Source of the DNA: an uncultured Prevotellaceae bacterium
Lineage (GTDB): Bacteria; Bacteroidota; Bacteroidia; Bacteroidales; Bacteroidaceae
Length of the DNA: 64,000 bases
Reading direction: 5' to 3'
Assembly (NCBI GenBank): GCA_945865175.1
Contig: CAMBDA010000004.1
Location: 52,370 to 116,369, forward strand
Shown: piece by piece, positions 17,901 to 25,653 of the stretch
Numbering within the stretch: position 1 is the stretch's first letter
How the letters are laid out: each line of letters begins with the position of its first letter
The notes under the pieces: model-generated
Seen by the model: the letters and a program-made list of their open reading frames with translations, nothing else
The model's database searches: none
What the model was told of the DNA's origin: nothing
Program-made: the position numbers and the translations under genes

Positions 17901-19145
17901 TGCTGTTTTGTTCAGTTTACTTGTGGAACCCATACGGGAAGAACCTATACGACTAAACACTTCCCTATATCTGTATTGGGAGGAGAGTTTAACGAGTTTT
18001 ATCTTACAGCTAAGAGGGAACAACAAGGCTATGCGGCAGATGATGGAAAATCCGTGAACCTGTATACCTGTGGTGGGTATTTCCGTTCATTGGCCAGTGC
18101 TTATATGGAAAGTATCGAGGGTGATGTAAATATGAACTTCTGCCATTCTCTTTTCGGAGAATGTTATGGAGGAGGCATGAATGCAAACCAGCCTGTCAAA
18201 GGGAACATCAATGTAAAGATGGATAATTGCTGGGTGAAGGGGCTATATTGCGGTGGACCTAAGTTTGGCGATATGACAACGGGAATGAAAGTGACGACTA
18301 TTAGCAACGAATCTGTTTTTAACCGCTATTTTGGAGCTGGGTATGGAGGAACTAGTCTTGCAATGAATAAGTCGGCTGATGACCAAGGATCTGGAATCTT
18401 TGAATACAGTGATAACTGGTTCACGTCATATTTTAGCAACAGTCGTCTTCAAAACGCTACTCAGGGAATACTGGCTCAGTATGCCATGGAGTTCAAAGCC
18501 TGGGCTGGAGGTAATGGTGGTCTGAGAAGGTTTTATCAATACTATGCTTCTTTGTCTGCTGCCCAAACGAATGATGTCACTTCTACCCTTACAAACTGTA
18601 CGATTACCAATGACCTTTATGGCGGTGGGAATTTGGGTACTGTGAAAGGCAATATTGTAACGACGCTGACCGACTGTACCGTGGGAGGCAATGCTTATGC
18701 CGGAGGCTTCTCTGCTGAGATTCCCTATTGCGAAGTGTTTACTTCTGAAGCTCCGAAGATGCCAGTATACAACAAGTTTACGGGACTCTATACCGATGGC
18801 GTTATTGACAGAACCAAGAGCTCCTTTTTGAAATGGTCATCAGATGAGACGAATGAGAGTAACAAGCTGATTCATACAAACAAGGATTTGACGGCCCTTG
18901 GCAAAGTGACGGGAAATGTTTCCATCCAGCTTGACGGAACCAGCCTTGTGCATGGCAGTGTGTTTGGTGGTGGCAATGCCAGTGGCGTTACGGGCAACAC
19001 CACCGTCCGCATCCTTGGCTCTACCACTGTGGAGCAGAATGTGTATGGCGGAGGAAATGAAGCGGAAGTGGGAGGAACCACTACGGTTCAGATAGGAGAG
19101 GAATGTGTGACAACATCAACGAACAGTGAAAACGGAGGAGAGTAA
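14940..19145 (+). CDS. Large secreted repeat protein (GLUG-like, CHB_HEX-like, YGGGN repeats)
   Basis: A 1401-aa protein. Three starts are possible (14940, 14952, 14976); all keep a signal peptide ending ...TMAYGQ|Q. Near residues 320-365 is a chitobiase C-terminal-like block (GTIFYTTDGSVPTSS). Residues ~395-550 hold GLUG-type motifs (GSLVGLLDGSSRVINCFSYA, VGGIVGYNN). The last ~350 residues carry ECYGGGMN, LYGGGNLGTV, VFGGGNASGV and VYGGGNEAEV motifs. It ends shortly after a repeat, with no sorting domain. Codons up to about 18860 are AT-rich and then switch to the GC-rich style of the next gene, so the N-terminal 1300 residues may have a different origin. Surface or extracellular role is inferred. 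Confidence 0.75.
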   Translation: MLEDMIGKISDRMCRTILRWAFVLFYISIGTMAYGQQAFPLDDFDGTKGYVWLNARSNIVYNEATNEIAESSNVDFTNKNHLFKLSKKNNKYSIYSVGGQGYVQSDLSVSSTETWWSLRSSNSTGQYPFDRLYADGSYLNINGANQLESSKWQDSDAGNQFSFYCIEDVYYIGNNYSRIPSGQSVYMVGNDASELKWTVTSSPNLNNAFYVKSNDDGTFSLQNLATLNWVAAPSNNFTMSSSSAASIGITQIGSNIGHCHLTYSSGYVHARALKEYCGGSEYQTPPYAVMNAGESGLNTQSDWYFYIERPLVSVDASGTVTMSCSNGTIFYTTDGSVPTSSSTEYNQSFTVNPAQGYEIYAVVGKRIGSIWVYSTLTYISKAPDIASTPTSISSLSEINDIIGNYKLTADVEASGTVLAEFKGKLDGDGHSVSGLNAPLFAKVNGAVICNLNIERCNISVTGNAGAIAAEAMGASRIYNCGVLSGSVRGTDKVGSLVGLLDGSSRVINCFSYANVTGGTDVGGIVGYNNYASTANDLRTMVMNCMYYGSITGTTISPVYGGLDINNAASNGLNNYNYYPVASGIVPTNNKYNGALPAEERFLKRFEFYRGILNSNKRLFSYYVFGDLEHTSEMYKWVLDENYRYPVLKKEWKYYPSPINPDYAHASETDNPYEGRKLGDLSVTIEDKTVSLPITDMDTLHYDFTYGKIQLPYYNDYFDDNYGSKGVVTGWKVEVTSSTGTYNSFSNYNYADKDCIDKDKDRIFAQGGYYIVPNGVTAVKLTPYWAANVAYLSGKYLDRANYGDSDFTTPGATPTGTRTVYNDLQSAINALPSTGTVYDNAIVLVGNYVSNVSNRESWATSSKTPFTVMSIDEDRDNEPDYCLFHYHRDREEVNPVRFDFLWHPGKGMAFKPTKESVPYMYNQGIFKPYGWFEITETCVARYTEFEFDYKDRTQSPIILNNGIYDELVSGIDAAGLSNRTTYMIIGGHCCFVQFTCGTHTGRTYTTKHFPISVLGGEFNEFYLTAKREQQGYAADDGKSVNLYTCGGYFRSLASAYMESIEGDVNMNFCHSLFGECYGGGMNANQPVKGNINVKMDNCWVKGLYCGGPKFGDMTTGMKVTTISNESVFNRYFGAGYGGTSLAMNKSADDQGSGIFEYSDNWFTSYFSNSRLQNATQGILAQYAMEFKAWAGGNGGLRRFYQYYASLSAAQTNDVTSTLTNCTITNDLYGGGNLGTVKGNIVTTLTDCTVGGNAYAGGFSAEIPYCEVFTSEAPKMPVYNKFTGLYTDGVIDRTKSSFLKWSSDETNESNKLIHTNKDLTALGKVTGNVSIQLDGTSLVHGSVFGGGNASGVTGNTTVRILGSTTVEQNVYGGGNEAEVGGTTTVQIGEECVTTSTNSENGGE

Positions 19146-19150
19146 GAGAG

Positions 19151-22100
19151 ATGATGAAGGACAGATTGAACAGAAAGGGTAAGATAGGGCTGTGTGCCCT
19201 GTGTGTGCTCTGCGCTATGACAGTATATGCCCAGGAGGCGGGGACTGCCCAGAAGACTACACCCACGGTGAAGGGGAATGTGTTTGGCGGCGGACGTATG
19301 GCAGACGTGAAGAATGCGTCGGCTCCTGTGACGGCCACCATCGACATCTATGCCTCCACGATAAAGGGAGGCGTGTTTGGCGGCAATGACATCAAGGGCA
19401 TGGTGAAACAGGGGACAAATGCCAGCGCCAAGATTACTATCCATGACAAGTGTGACACGCGCATGGATGTGGGAGAGGTGTATGGCGGTGGAAATGGCTA
19501 CTACACCTATTGGAAACTGGTTGCAGAAGGTAATCCGGAGGAGGTGAAACCCGGATATATTGCCACAGCGAACGGAGAGGTAATCAATGTGTATGCCTGG
19601 GGCGATGAGCAACGCACAACGCCATTGGCTACGCTGACCCTGAAGGCCGGCGATGTGCTCTTCCCCACACTGGCGAACACCAGCGTGGTGGTGGGAGAAA
19701 CCTCGGATGCCAAGAACGGTATCTATCTGGGGCAAGTGTTTGGCGGCGCCAAGAATGCGTTTGTGACGGGAACCACATCCCTGACCATCAACAGCGGTAC
19801 GGTGAAAGAGGCGTATGCCGGCAACAATGTGGGCGGCGGTGTGGCAGAGGCTTCCCTTACTATTAATAATACGCGTGCGTACACGGGGAATACATTTGCT
19901 AAAAGCCTGGCTACGGGCGTGAACTGGACAGATGTGGGTACAGCCTTCGGCGTGGGCACAGCCTATGGCGGCGGTAATGCCGTGGGCGTGAACCAGGCCA
20001 CAATCACAGTGAATGGCGGATATATCGGACAATTGTTTGGCGGCAACAACCAGGCAGACATGGGAAACTTTCCGGAGTTTACTTTCTCTGAAACGAACAA
20101 TATATACATTAACGAGCTCTACGGGGGCGGCAACCAGGGACGGATGACGGGACACGCGGATGATGTGTACCTGAATATGGGGCGTATCTTCAATCCCAAC
20201 CGTGGCGACCGTGCCCACATGTATATTGCCCCCAGTTCCATGCTCACCATCGAAAGCCCTCGGCTCTTTGTGGACAATGTGTTCGGCGGCTGCCGGCAGT
20301 CGGACGTGGACTATTCCAGCTATGTGAAGGTAGTGGAGTGCGGTGCGCTGGGCAATGTGTATGGCGGCTGCAACGTGGCGGGCATCGTGGGTGCCAAATA
20401 CCCCAAGCAGATGGACAAGGAGCTGCAGGTGAAATACTACCTGCGCATGGCACAGCCGGCCACTATCGGAGGCGTGGAGTATCAGGCCGGTGAACCCTAT
20501 GGGGGCACGCTGACGGACTTGAAGGCTGCATATCCCAATTTGTTTGACAATAAAGGCACACTGGTGGCAGACAATCTGACGGGCGTGGATGCGCTGTACA
20601 ACCGGGTGTACTATGCCGGAAGCTATGTGGAGGTGTGCGGCGGCACTGTCCTGGGCAATGTGTTTGCAGGCTCGGACGGCAGCGGCTATTATGATTTGAC
20701 ACATAAAGACAATCTGCCTGCCCCCTACATGACGGGTACGGGCCTGATTGTGCGAGGCGGCACGTTCAGCGGCAACCTGTATGGCGGCGGCAACCTGGCT
20801 ACGGTAGGCTATAATAAGACGGAGAATGACAAACTGGTAAACTGCCTGACCTTTGTGGGGCTGGACAACGGACAAGTGGGCGTGCCGGATGGCGTGAATC
20901 CCATTGGCAGTTTTACGGCGAACACTACATTTACAAAGATTACTGGTGCAGTGTATGCCGGAGGCCGTATGGCATCGGTGTATGGCAGCACGGACCTGCT
21001 GGTGAGAGAAGGTGTGGAAGTGGCTGCCGTATATGCAGGCAACGACATCTCGGGCCGCATTGTGGCCAACGGCCGTTTCATTACGCGACTGACCGACCCT
21101 GCTGTTGAAGAGGCGATGGGCGTGGAGAAAAGCGCAAAGGCGCTGGGCAGGTGCCCTGCGACGGAGACGACCTTCAACGGCACTCCTCTGGCTGATGCGG
21201 TGGATGCCCCCAATGCAGTGGCTTCTTACGTGCGTGTGCTGCCCGGTGCCAAGATTGGTACGCTGTATGGCGGCGGAAATGGGGATTATACCTATACACA
21301 AGACAACGGAGTCGTGAAAATATCCAGCAAGGAAACGGGTGAACAGGTGGGCACCTATCCAGATTCCACAGCCAATTACCCCACCATGGCCGACTCCTGG
21401 CTGGACATCAAGGGAACGGTGACCACCAGCTATGGCGGTGGCAATCTGGCTACTGTGGACAGGGCCACCACCTATATCACAGCCGATGCCCGGGTGGGAA
21501 CTGCTTTTGGCGGCGGCAATGCGGCAACGGTGACGGAGTCGGCCACGGTGTATGTGGACTGCAATGATGCAAATGCGGGTGTGGATGAGAAGCAGCATGT
21601 GGGCACTCTCTTTGGTGGAAACAACATTGCCAAGATGGATATTGTCCCCAAGGTGAACCTGCTGTGCGGCAACATCGGCACGGTGTATGGCGGCGGCAAT
21701 GAGGGAGACATGAAGGGCGCACGTCCGTTTATCATGAATGCCGAGGGCTATCTCAATCCCAAGGCGCATCGTCTGGAACCGCTGGCAGGAAAAACGTTCA
21801 AGTATCTCGACAAGGGGGATGAGAACATCTATTCTTTCGACGTGAAGCATGTGCCCCACTTCAAGGGTACCAATCTGGTAATCGACTCCGACAAGGCCGG
21901 GCTCCGTGTGGGCACGGTGTTTGCTGGCTGCCGTGCCGCCAATGTGGACAACTCGAGCTATGTGCGCATCTCCAAGGCCGACTATATCGGTGACGTGTAT
22001 GGCGGCTGCGACATCGCAGGCTCGGTGGGGGCCAAACCGGATACCATCGCAGAGGACTATGTGACATTCTATGAGATTGACTACGATGAGGCTACGAAGA

Positions 22101-23521
22101 AGTATAATCTGTACTCGGCACGTACCGAACAGTCGCTCAACGGAATGGAGATGTGCAACCCCAGTTCGTATGTGATTATCACGGGCTCCACTATCAGCGG
22201 CAATGTGTATGGCGGCGGCAATGGTGACTATACCTATACGACGGAGAACGGGGCGGTGAAGGTGACGGACGAATCCGGCAATCTGGTGGCTACGCTCCCG
22301 ACATCCTATGAAGCTCCTTGGAACAGGGCCACCTCGTTGCGCGTCTTGGGTGGCACGGTGGCGCGCAATGTGTATGGCGGCGGCAACCGCGCCAAGGTGG
22401 GCACTGAGGAAGTGAACGGCATGAGCGTTCTGTATCTGGGCGGCGCAGGCTATGGCGCGGGCCATCTGGAGGTGGAGGGAGAAGTGTTTGGCGGCTGCCG
22501 CAATGCAGACGTGATTGGCACCATCTCCGTGCTGCTGAAGGAAGGAGTGGAGATAGATTCCGTGTATGCCGGCAACGATGTGTCGGGCTCGATAAGCGGA
22601 ACCAGAGAGGCCGAGACGGGCCTTCACGGAAAGGACATGCAGGACCCCACCACCTCATACGCAGGCGTGACGCTCAAGGACAATGCCGTGGTGTATGTGC
22701 GCATGGAGCCCAATTGCACGGTGGGAAGCCTGTTTGGCGGCGGAAAGGGCGGTTACAAGAACGTTGAGCCTCCGCATGTGCAGAGCAGTCTGCTGGACAT
22801 CCGCGGCAAGGTGACCAACGTATATGGCGGCGGCAACTCCGCTCCCATCAACAGCAGCAAGGTATATGTGACGGGCGAGGCCCAGGTGGGCACGGTTTAT
22901 GGCGGTTGCAACCAGGCAGACGTGACACCGGAGAAACAGTCCAACACGCTGAACCCCGACCTGCCCGATGGCATGACCTATGTGGTGATGGCTCCCTTTG
23001 TGAAATACAGCACGACCCAGGTGAAGGGTGATATCGTCCTGCCCACTGTCACGGGCCATATCTTTGGCGGCTGCAACACCAGCGGGGATGTGAAAGGCAT
23101 GACGCGTGTGGTATTGGCAGGCGGCACGGTGGCCGGCAATGTGTATGGCGGCGGCAACCAGGCCAACATCACCGAGGGCAGCACACAGGTGCTGGTGCTG
23201 GGCGGCACGGTGAACGGCAGTGTGTATGGCGGCGGACTGGGAGAAACGGGCCAGGCCAAGGGCCAGACCAAGGACACCTATGTGTATGTGCTCGATGACC
23301 GCCTGACCGCCGATGGCCTGCTGGAGTTGAATGCCGGCAAGACGACATTTAATTTTGAATCAGCCTCGGCAGACAGGCATGCATGGCAATGCCTGCCCTT
23401 GCAGATGAAGAAGGCGGACGGCAGCGTGCTGCGCACCCCCGTCACCATCAAGGGCAATGTGTTTGGCGGCGGGCAGCAGGGAACGGTCACGGGTGAGACG
23501 CATGTGCAGATAGGAAGTTAG
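19151..23521 (+). CDS. Large secreted YGGGN-repeat protein
   Basis: A 1456-aa protein with a signal peptide (MMKDRLNRKGKIGL...VYA|Q). Nearly the whole chain is built from about thirty [VLA][YF][GA]G[GCN] motifs spaced 25-60 residues apart. A higher-order repeat is visible: the order RxADV, YAGNDxSG, YGGGNGDYTY, YGGGNLAT, FGGNNxAxM, FGGCRxSDVDYSSYV, YGGCxxAGxVGAK returns two to three times with a period of roughly 500-560 residues. The protein stops right after a repeat (GNVFGGGQQGTV..VQIGS) with no anchor or sorting domain. It begins 6 bp after the previous stop. A beta-solenoid fold and adhesin or matrix role are inference. Confidence 0.78.
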   Translation: MMKDRLNRKGKIGLCALCVLCAMTVYAQEAGTAQKTTPTVKGNVFGGGRMADVKNASAPVTATIDIYASTIKGGVFGGNDIKGMVKQGTNASAKITIHDKCDTRMDVGEVYGGGNGYYTYWKLVAEGNPEEVKPGYIATANGEVINVYAWGDEQRTTPLATLTLKAGDVLFPTLANTSVVVGETSDAKNGIYLGQVFGGAKNAFVTGTTSLTINSGTVKEAYAGNNVGGGVAEASLTINNTRAYTGNTFAKSLATGVNWTDVGTAFGVGTAYGGGNAVGVNQATITVNGGYIGQLFGGNNQADMGNFPEFTFSETNNIYINELYGGGNQGRMTGHADDVYLNMGRIFNPNRGDRAHMYIAPSSMLTIESPRLFVDNVFGGCRQSDVDYSSYVKVVECGALGNVYGGCNVAGIVGAKYPKQMDKELQVKYYLRMAQPATIGGVEYQAGEPYGGTLTDLKAAYPNLFDNKGTLVADNLTGVDALYNRVYYAGSYVEVCGGTVLGNVFAGSDGSGYYDLTHKDNLPAPYMTGTGLIVRGGTFSGNLYGGGNLATVGYNKTENDKLVNCLTFVGLDNGQVGVPDGVNPIGSFTANTTFTKITGAVYAGGRMASVYGSTDLLVREGVEVAAVYAGNDISGRIVANGRFITRLTDPAVEEAMGVEKSAKALGRCPATETTFNGTPLADAVDAPNAVASYVRVLPGAKIGTLYGGGNGDYTYTQDNGVVKISSKETGEQVGTYPDSTANYPTMADSWLDIKGTVTTSYGGGNLATVDRATTYITADARVGTAFGGGNAATVTESATVYVDCNDANAGVDEKQHVGTLFGGNNIAKMDIVPKVNLLCGNIGTVYGGGNEGDMKGARPFIMNAEGYLNPKAHRLEPLAGKTFKYLDKGDENIYSFDVKHVPHFKGTNLVIDSDKAGLRVGTVFAGCRAANVDNSSYVRISKADYIGDVYGGCDIAGSVGAKPDTIAEDYVTFYEIDYDEATKKYNLYSARTEQSLNGMEMCNPSSYVIITGSTISGNVYGGGNGDYTYTTENGAVKVTDESGNLVATLPTSYEAPWNRATSLRVLGGTVARNVYGGGNRAKVGTEEVNGMSVLYLGGAGYGAGHLEVEGEVFGGCRNADVIGTISVLLKEGVEIDSVYAGNDVSGSISGTREAETGLHGKDMQDPTTSYAGVTLKDNAVVYVRMEPNCTVGSLFGGGKGGYKNVEPPHVQSSLLDIRGKVTNVYGGGNSAPINSSKVYVTGEAQVGTVYGGCNQADVTPEKQSNTLNPDLPDGMTYVVMAPFVKYSTTQVKGDIVLPTVTGHIFGGCNTSGDVKGMTRVVLAGGTVAGNVYGGGNQANITEGSTQVLVLGGTVNGSVYGGGLGETGQAKGQTKDTYVYVLDDRLTADGLLELNAGKTTFNFESASADRHAWQCLPLQMKKADGSVLRTPVTIKGNVFGGGQQGTVTGETHVQIGS

Positions 23522-23526
23522 GGGGT

Positions 23527-24297
23527 ATGGCATTGTCAAATATAGAGAAGCACTATAACAAGCATCCCGAGGACCTGCGACTGCTGCGCAGGCATGGACG
23601 TGTGGAGTTCGAGACCACCCTGTACCATCTGCGTCGCTTTCTCAAGCCCGGGCACATGGTACTCGACATCGGGGCCGGAACGGGACGCTACACTTCCGCG
23701 CTGATGGCAGAGGGCTACAGGGTGAAGGCCGTAGAACTGGTGCGGCGCAACATCGAGGTGTTCCTGCAACGCGAGCCCACGGCCGATGTGGTGCAGGGTG
23801 ATGCCAGGGACATGGCTTTCCTGCCTGACGGGCTGGCCGACGTCACGCTCCTGCTCGGACCGCTCTATCACCTCATCAGTGACAGTGAGAAACTGAAGGC
23901 CCTCCGCGAGGCACGGCGCGTGACAAAGCCCGGGGGCCTCATCTTCGTGGCCTATCTGATGAATGAATACAGCATCCTTTCCTATTGTTTTGATGAGGAG
24001 CGCATAGGCGACTTCCTGAGGAGAGGTGTGGTGGACGGCAATTTCCACATACGCACACAGGAAGGGGAGCTCTATGACTACGTACGGCTGGAAGACATCG
24101 ACCGCCTCAACAGGGAGGCCGGACTGCAGCGTGTCACCATCTTTTCGCCCGACGGGGCGGCGGACTATATGCGCACAAGGCTCAACCGCATGAGCGAGGA
24201 AACCTTTGCCCACTTCATTGCCTACCAGCAATGTGTTTCCGAACGGCCCGACCTCATAGGGGCGGGCAGCCATGTGGTGGATGTGGTGAGGGGGTAG
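23527..24297 (+). CDS. Class I SAM-dependent methyltransferase
   Basis: A 256-aa cytoplasmic protein. Motif I, LDIGAGTGRYT, starts near residue 46; an acidic residue for the ribose follows in VKAVELV, then GDARDM and LLGPLYHL, and the post-motif KPGGLIFVAYL. This is the usual Rossmann-like methyltransferase of the Methyltransf_11/25 type; substrate cannot be told. It starts 5 bp after the giant repeat gene, so it is probably the last gene of the surface-protein transcript. It lacks a signal peptide, so it would not act on the exported proteins outside the cell. Confidence 0.85.
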   Translation: MALSNIEKHYNKHPEDLRLLRRHGRVEFETTLYHLRRFLKPGHMVLDIGAGTGRYTSALMAEGYRVKAVELVRRNIEVFLQREPTADVVQGDARDMAFLPDGLADVTLLLGPLYHLISDSEKLKALREARRVTKPGGLIFVAYLMNEYSILSYCFDEERIGDFLRRGVVDGNFHIRTQEGELYDYVRLEDIDRLNREAGLQRVTIFSPDGAADYMRTRLNRMSEETFAHFIAYQQCVSERPDLIGAGSHVVDVVRG

Positions 24298-24424
24298 GCT
24301 CTCTCGGATTCTCCGAACATTCCGGGCGCTGAGGTGGACTGAGGGATGTAATTTTTTTTCCAGGGCTTTTTTCTCGCTCTTCTTCCCCCTGGGCAGGGGG
24401 AAGAGGGGATTTCGCTTCATTCTG

Positions 24425-24512
24425 CCACTTGGCGGGGTTTTGCTGCCCAGTTAGGGAAATTTTGCGGCCCAGTTGGGTAACAAATTTTCTCCAGTTGGGT
24501 AGCAAAAAGGGG
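24425..24512 (+). repeat. Four 22-bp phased direct repeats
   Basis: CCACTTGG, CCAGTTAGGG, CCAGTTGGGTA and CCAGTTGGGTA begin at 24425, 24447, 24469 and 24491, exactly 22 bp apart, with partly conserved G/A/T-rich tails (TTTTGC, AAATTTT, AGCAAAA). They lie 49 bp upstream of the -33 element of the GH43 promoter, on the same DNA face (two helical turns), as expected for a tandem protein-binding site. Confidence 0.65.
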
Positions 24513-24560
24513 CTGTTGGCTGTGATTTTACGGATTGAAAGGAAAAATTAGGCCGAAAAA

Positions 24561-24591
24561 TTGTGAGGGTGAGAATAATTTGGTAAATTTG
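24561..24591 (+). promoter_or_regulatory. Bacteroidetes-type promoter of the GH43-GH2-GH78 genes
   Basis: TTG at 24561-24563 (-33 type), 20-bp spacer, TAAATTTG at 24584-24591 (-7 type, consensus TAnnTTTG). The start codon of the GH43 gene is 23 bp downstream. Confidence 0.65.
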
Positions 24592-24614
24592 ACGAAAATT
24601 TCCTTATTATTGAT

Positions 24615-25595
24615 ATGATTGGCAAGAAAAAATGTATGAGTTTGATGCTCGCAGGATTGTGGGCATGGAGTGCGGCGGATGCCCAGACGGCAACCTACAC
24701 CAATCCCGTGTTTGGCTATGATTCGCCCGACCCCACCGTCCAGCGCGACCGGGAAGGCAACTTCTGGTGCTATGCCACCAACTGCCAGACGCGTGTGTCG
24801 AAGGACCTTGTCCACTGGACCGACGTGAAGGACGTGTTCACCACCCCCACATGGAACGGCAACGGGTTCAATGTGTGGGCTGCAGATGTGAACTATATCG
24901 ACGGACGCTATGTGATGTACTATGCCCTGGCCCAGTGGGACAACCTCACGGAGACGGGCATCGGCGTGGCTGTGGGCGACACGCCCGACAAGTTTACGGA
25001 CGTGGGGCGCATGTTCCGCAGCAAGGAGATAGGCGTGACCAACAGCATCGATGCCTGCTATGTGGAGGAAGGAGAGAAGAAGTATCTGGTGTGGGGCAGT
25101 TTCCATGGCATCTACCTGGCCGAGCTGACGAAGGACGGCATGGCCGTGAAGGACTACTCGCGCAAGACCCGGATTGCAGGCAACGCCTTTGAAGGAAGCA
25201 TGGTGCACAAGCGCGGCGACTATTACTATCTGTTTGCCAGCGTGGGCACCTGTTGCGAGGGCGGCAAGTCCACCTATCGCACCGTGGTGGGCCGCAGCCG
25301 CCAACTGGCAGGACCCTATACCGACCGCCGGGGCGGCCGAATGCTGGACAACCACTACACCACGGTCATCAAGGGTAACAGCCGGTGGGCCGGACCGGGC
25401 CACAACAGCGAAATCATCACCGATGACAACGGCGACGACTGGATAATGTATCACTGCTATGATGCAAAGAACAACTTCCATGGCCGGCTGCTGATGCTCG
25501 ACAAGGTGACGTGGGACGAGGCTGGATGGCCTGTGGTGAACGACGGATTCCCCTCGGAAGAGCCTGTGCCCGCTCCCGTGTTCCGCCAGGAATGA
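24615..25595 (+). CDS. Glycoside hydrolase family 43 enzyme (arabinanase/xylosidase-like)
   Basis: A 326-aa protein with a signal peptide ending ...SAADA|Q, so periplasmic or surface. It is a single five-bladed beta-propeller domain. The three GH43 acidic residues can be placed: general base in YDSPDPTV (Asp 39), the pKa-modulating Asp in NSIDACY and the acid Glu in FEGSMV. A GPGHNSEI block and DDWIMYH are typical too. The compact single-domain size fits endo-arabinanase or alpha-L-arabinofuranosidase types, but substrate within GH43 varies. First gene after a clear promoter; followed 58 bp later by a GH2 gene, so probably one operon acting on an arabinose- and galactose-containing plant glycan. 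Confidence 0.85.
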   Translation: MIGKKKCMSLMLAGLWAWSAADAQTATYTNPVFGYDSPDPTVQRDREGNFWCYATNCQTRVSKDLVHWTDVKDVFTTPTWNGNGFNVWAADVNYIDGRYVMYYALAQWDNLTETGIGVAVGDTPDKFTDVGRMFRSKEIGVTNSIDACYVEEGEKKYLVWGSFHGIYLAELTKDGMAVKDYSRKTRIAGNAFEGSMVHKRGDYYYLFASVGTCCEGGKSTYRTVVGRSRQLAGPYTDRRGGRMLDNHYTTVIKGNSRWAGPGHNSEIITDDNGDDWIMYHCYDAKNNFHGRLLMLDKVTWDEAGWPVVNDGFPSEEPVPAPVFRQE

Positions 25596-25653
25596 GGCGG
25601 CCTGCACGAAAAGAAGCAACAACTACTAACCAGCAATAAACCCAAAAAAAAGA

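Larger units (their letters stand above)
24298..24614. other. 317-bp intergenic region with hairpin, phased repeats and promoter
   Basis: Holds a perfect hairpin at 24381-24404 (TCTTCCCCCT, loop GGGC, AGGGGGAAGA), which may end the upstream transcript although no T-run follows it, then four 22-bp direct repeats and a Bacteroidetes-type promoter (both listed separately). No coding sequence is supported. Confidence 0.6.

Noticed and set aside
19088..22627. Long open frame on - opposite the YGGGN protein (1179 codons)
   Set aside because: Mirror of a repetitive GC-rich gene; no signal peptide or domain, and the + strand protein has both a signal peptide and regular repeats.
24425..24512. CRISPR-like array
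   Set aside because: The 22-bp units are contiguous and imperfect with no unique spacers, and no cas genes are present.
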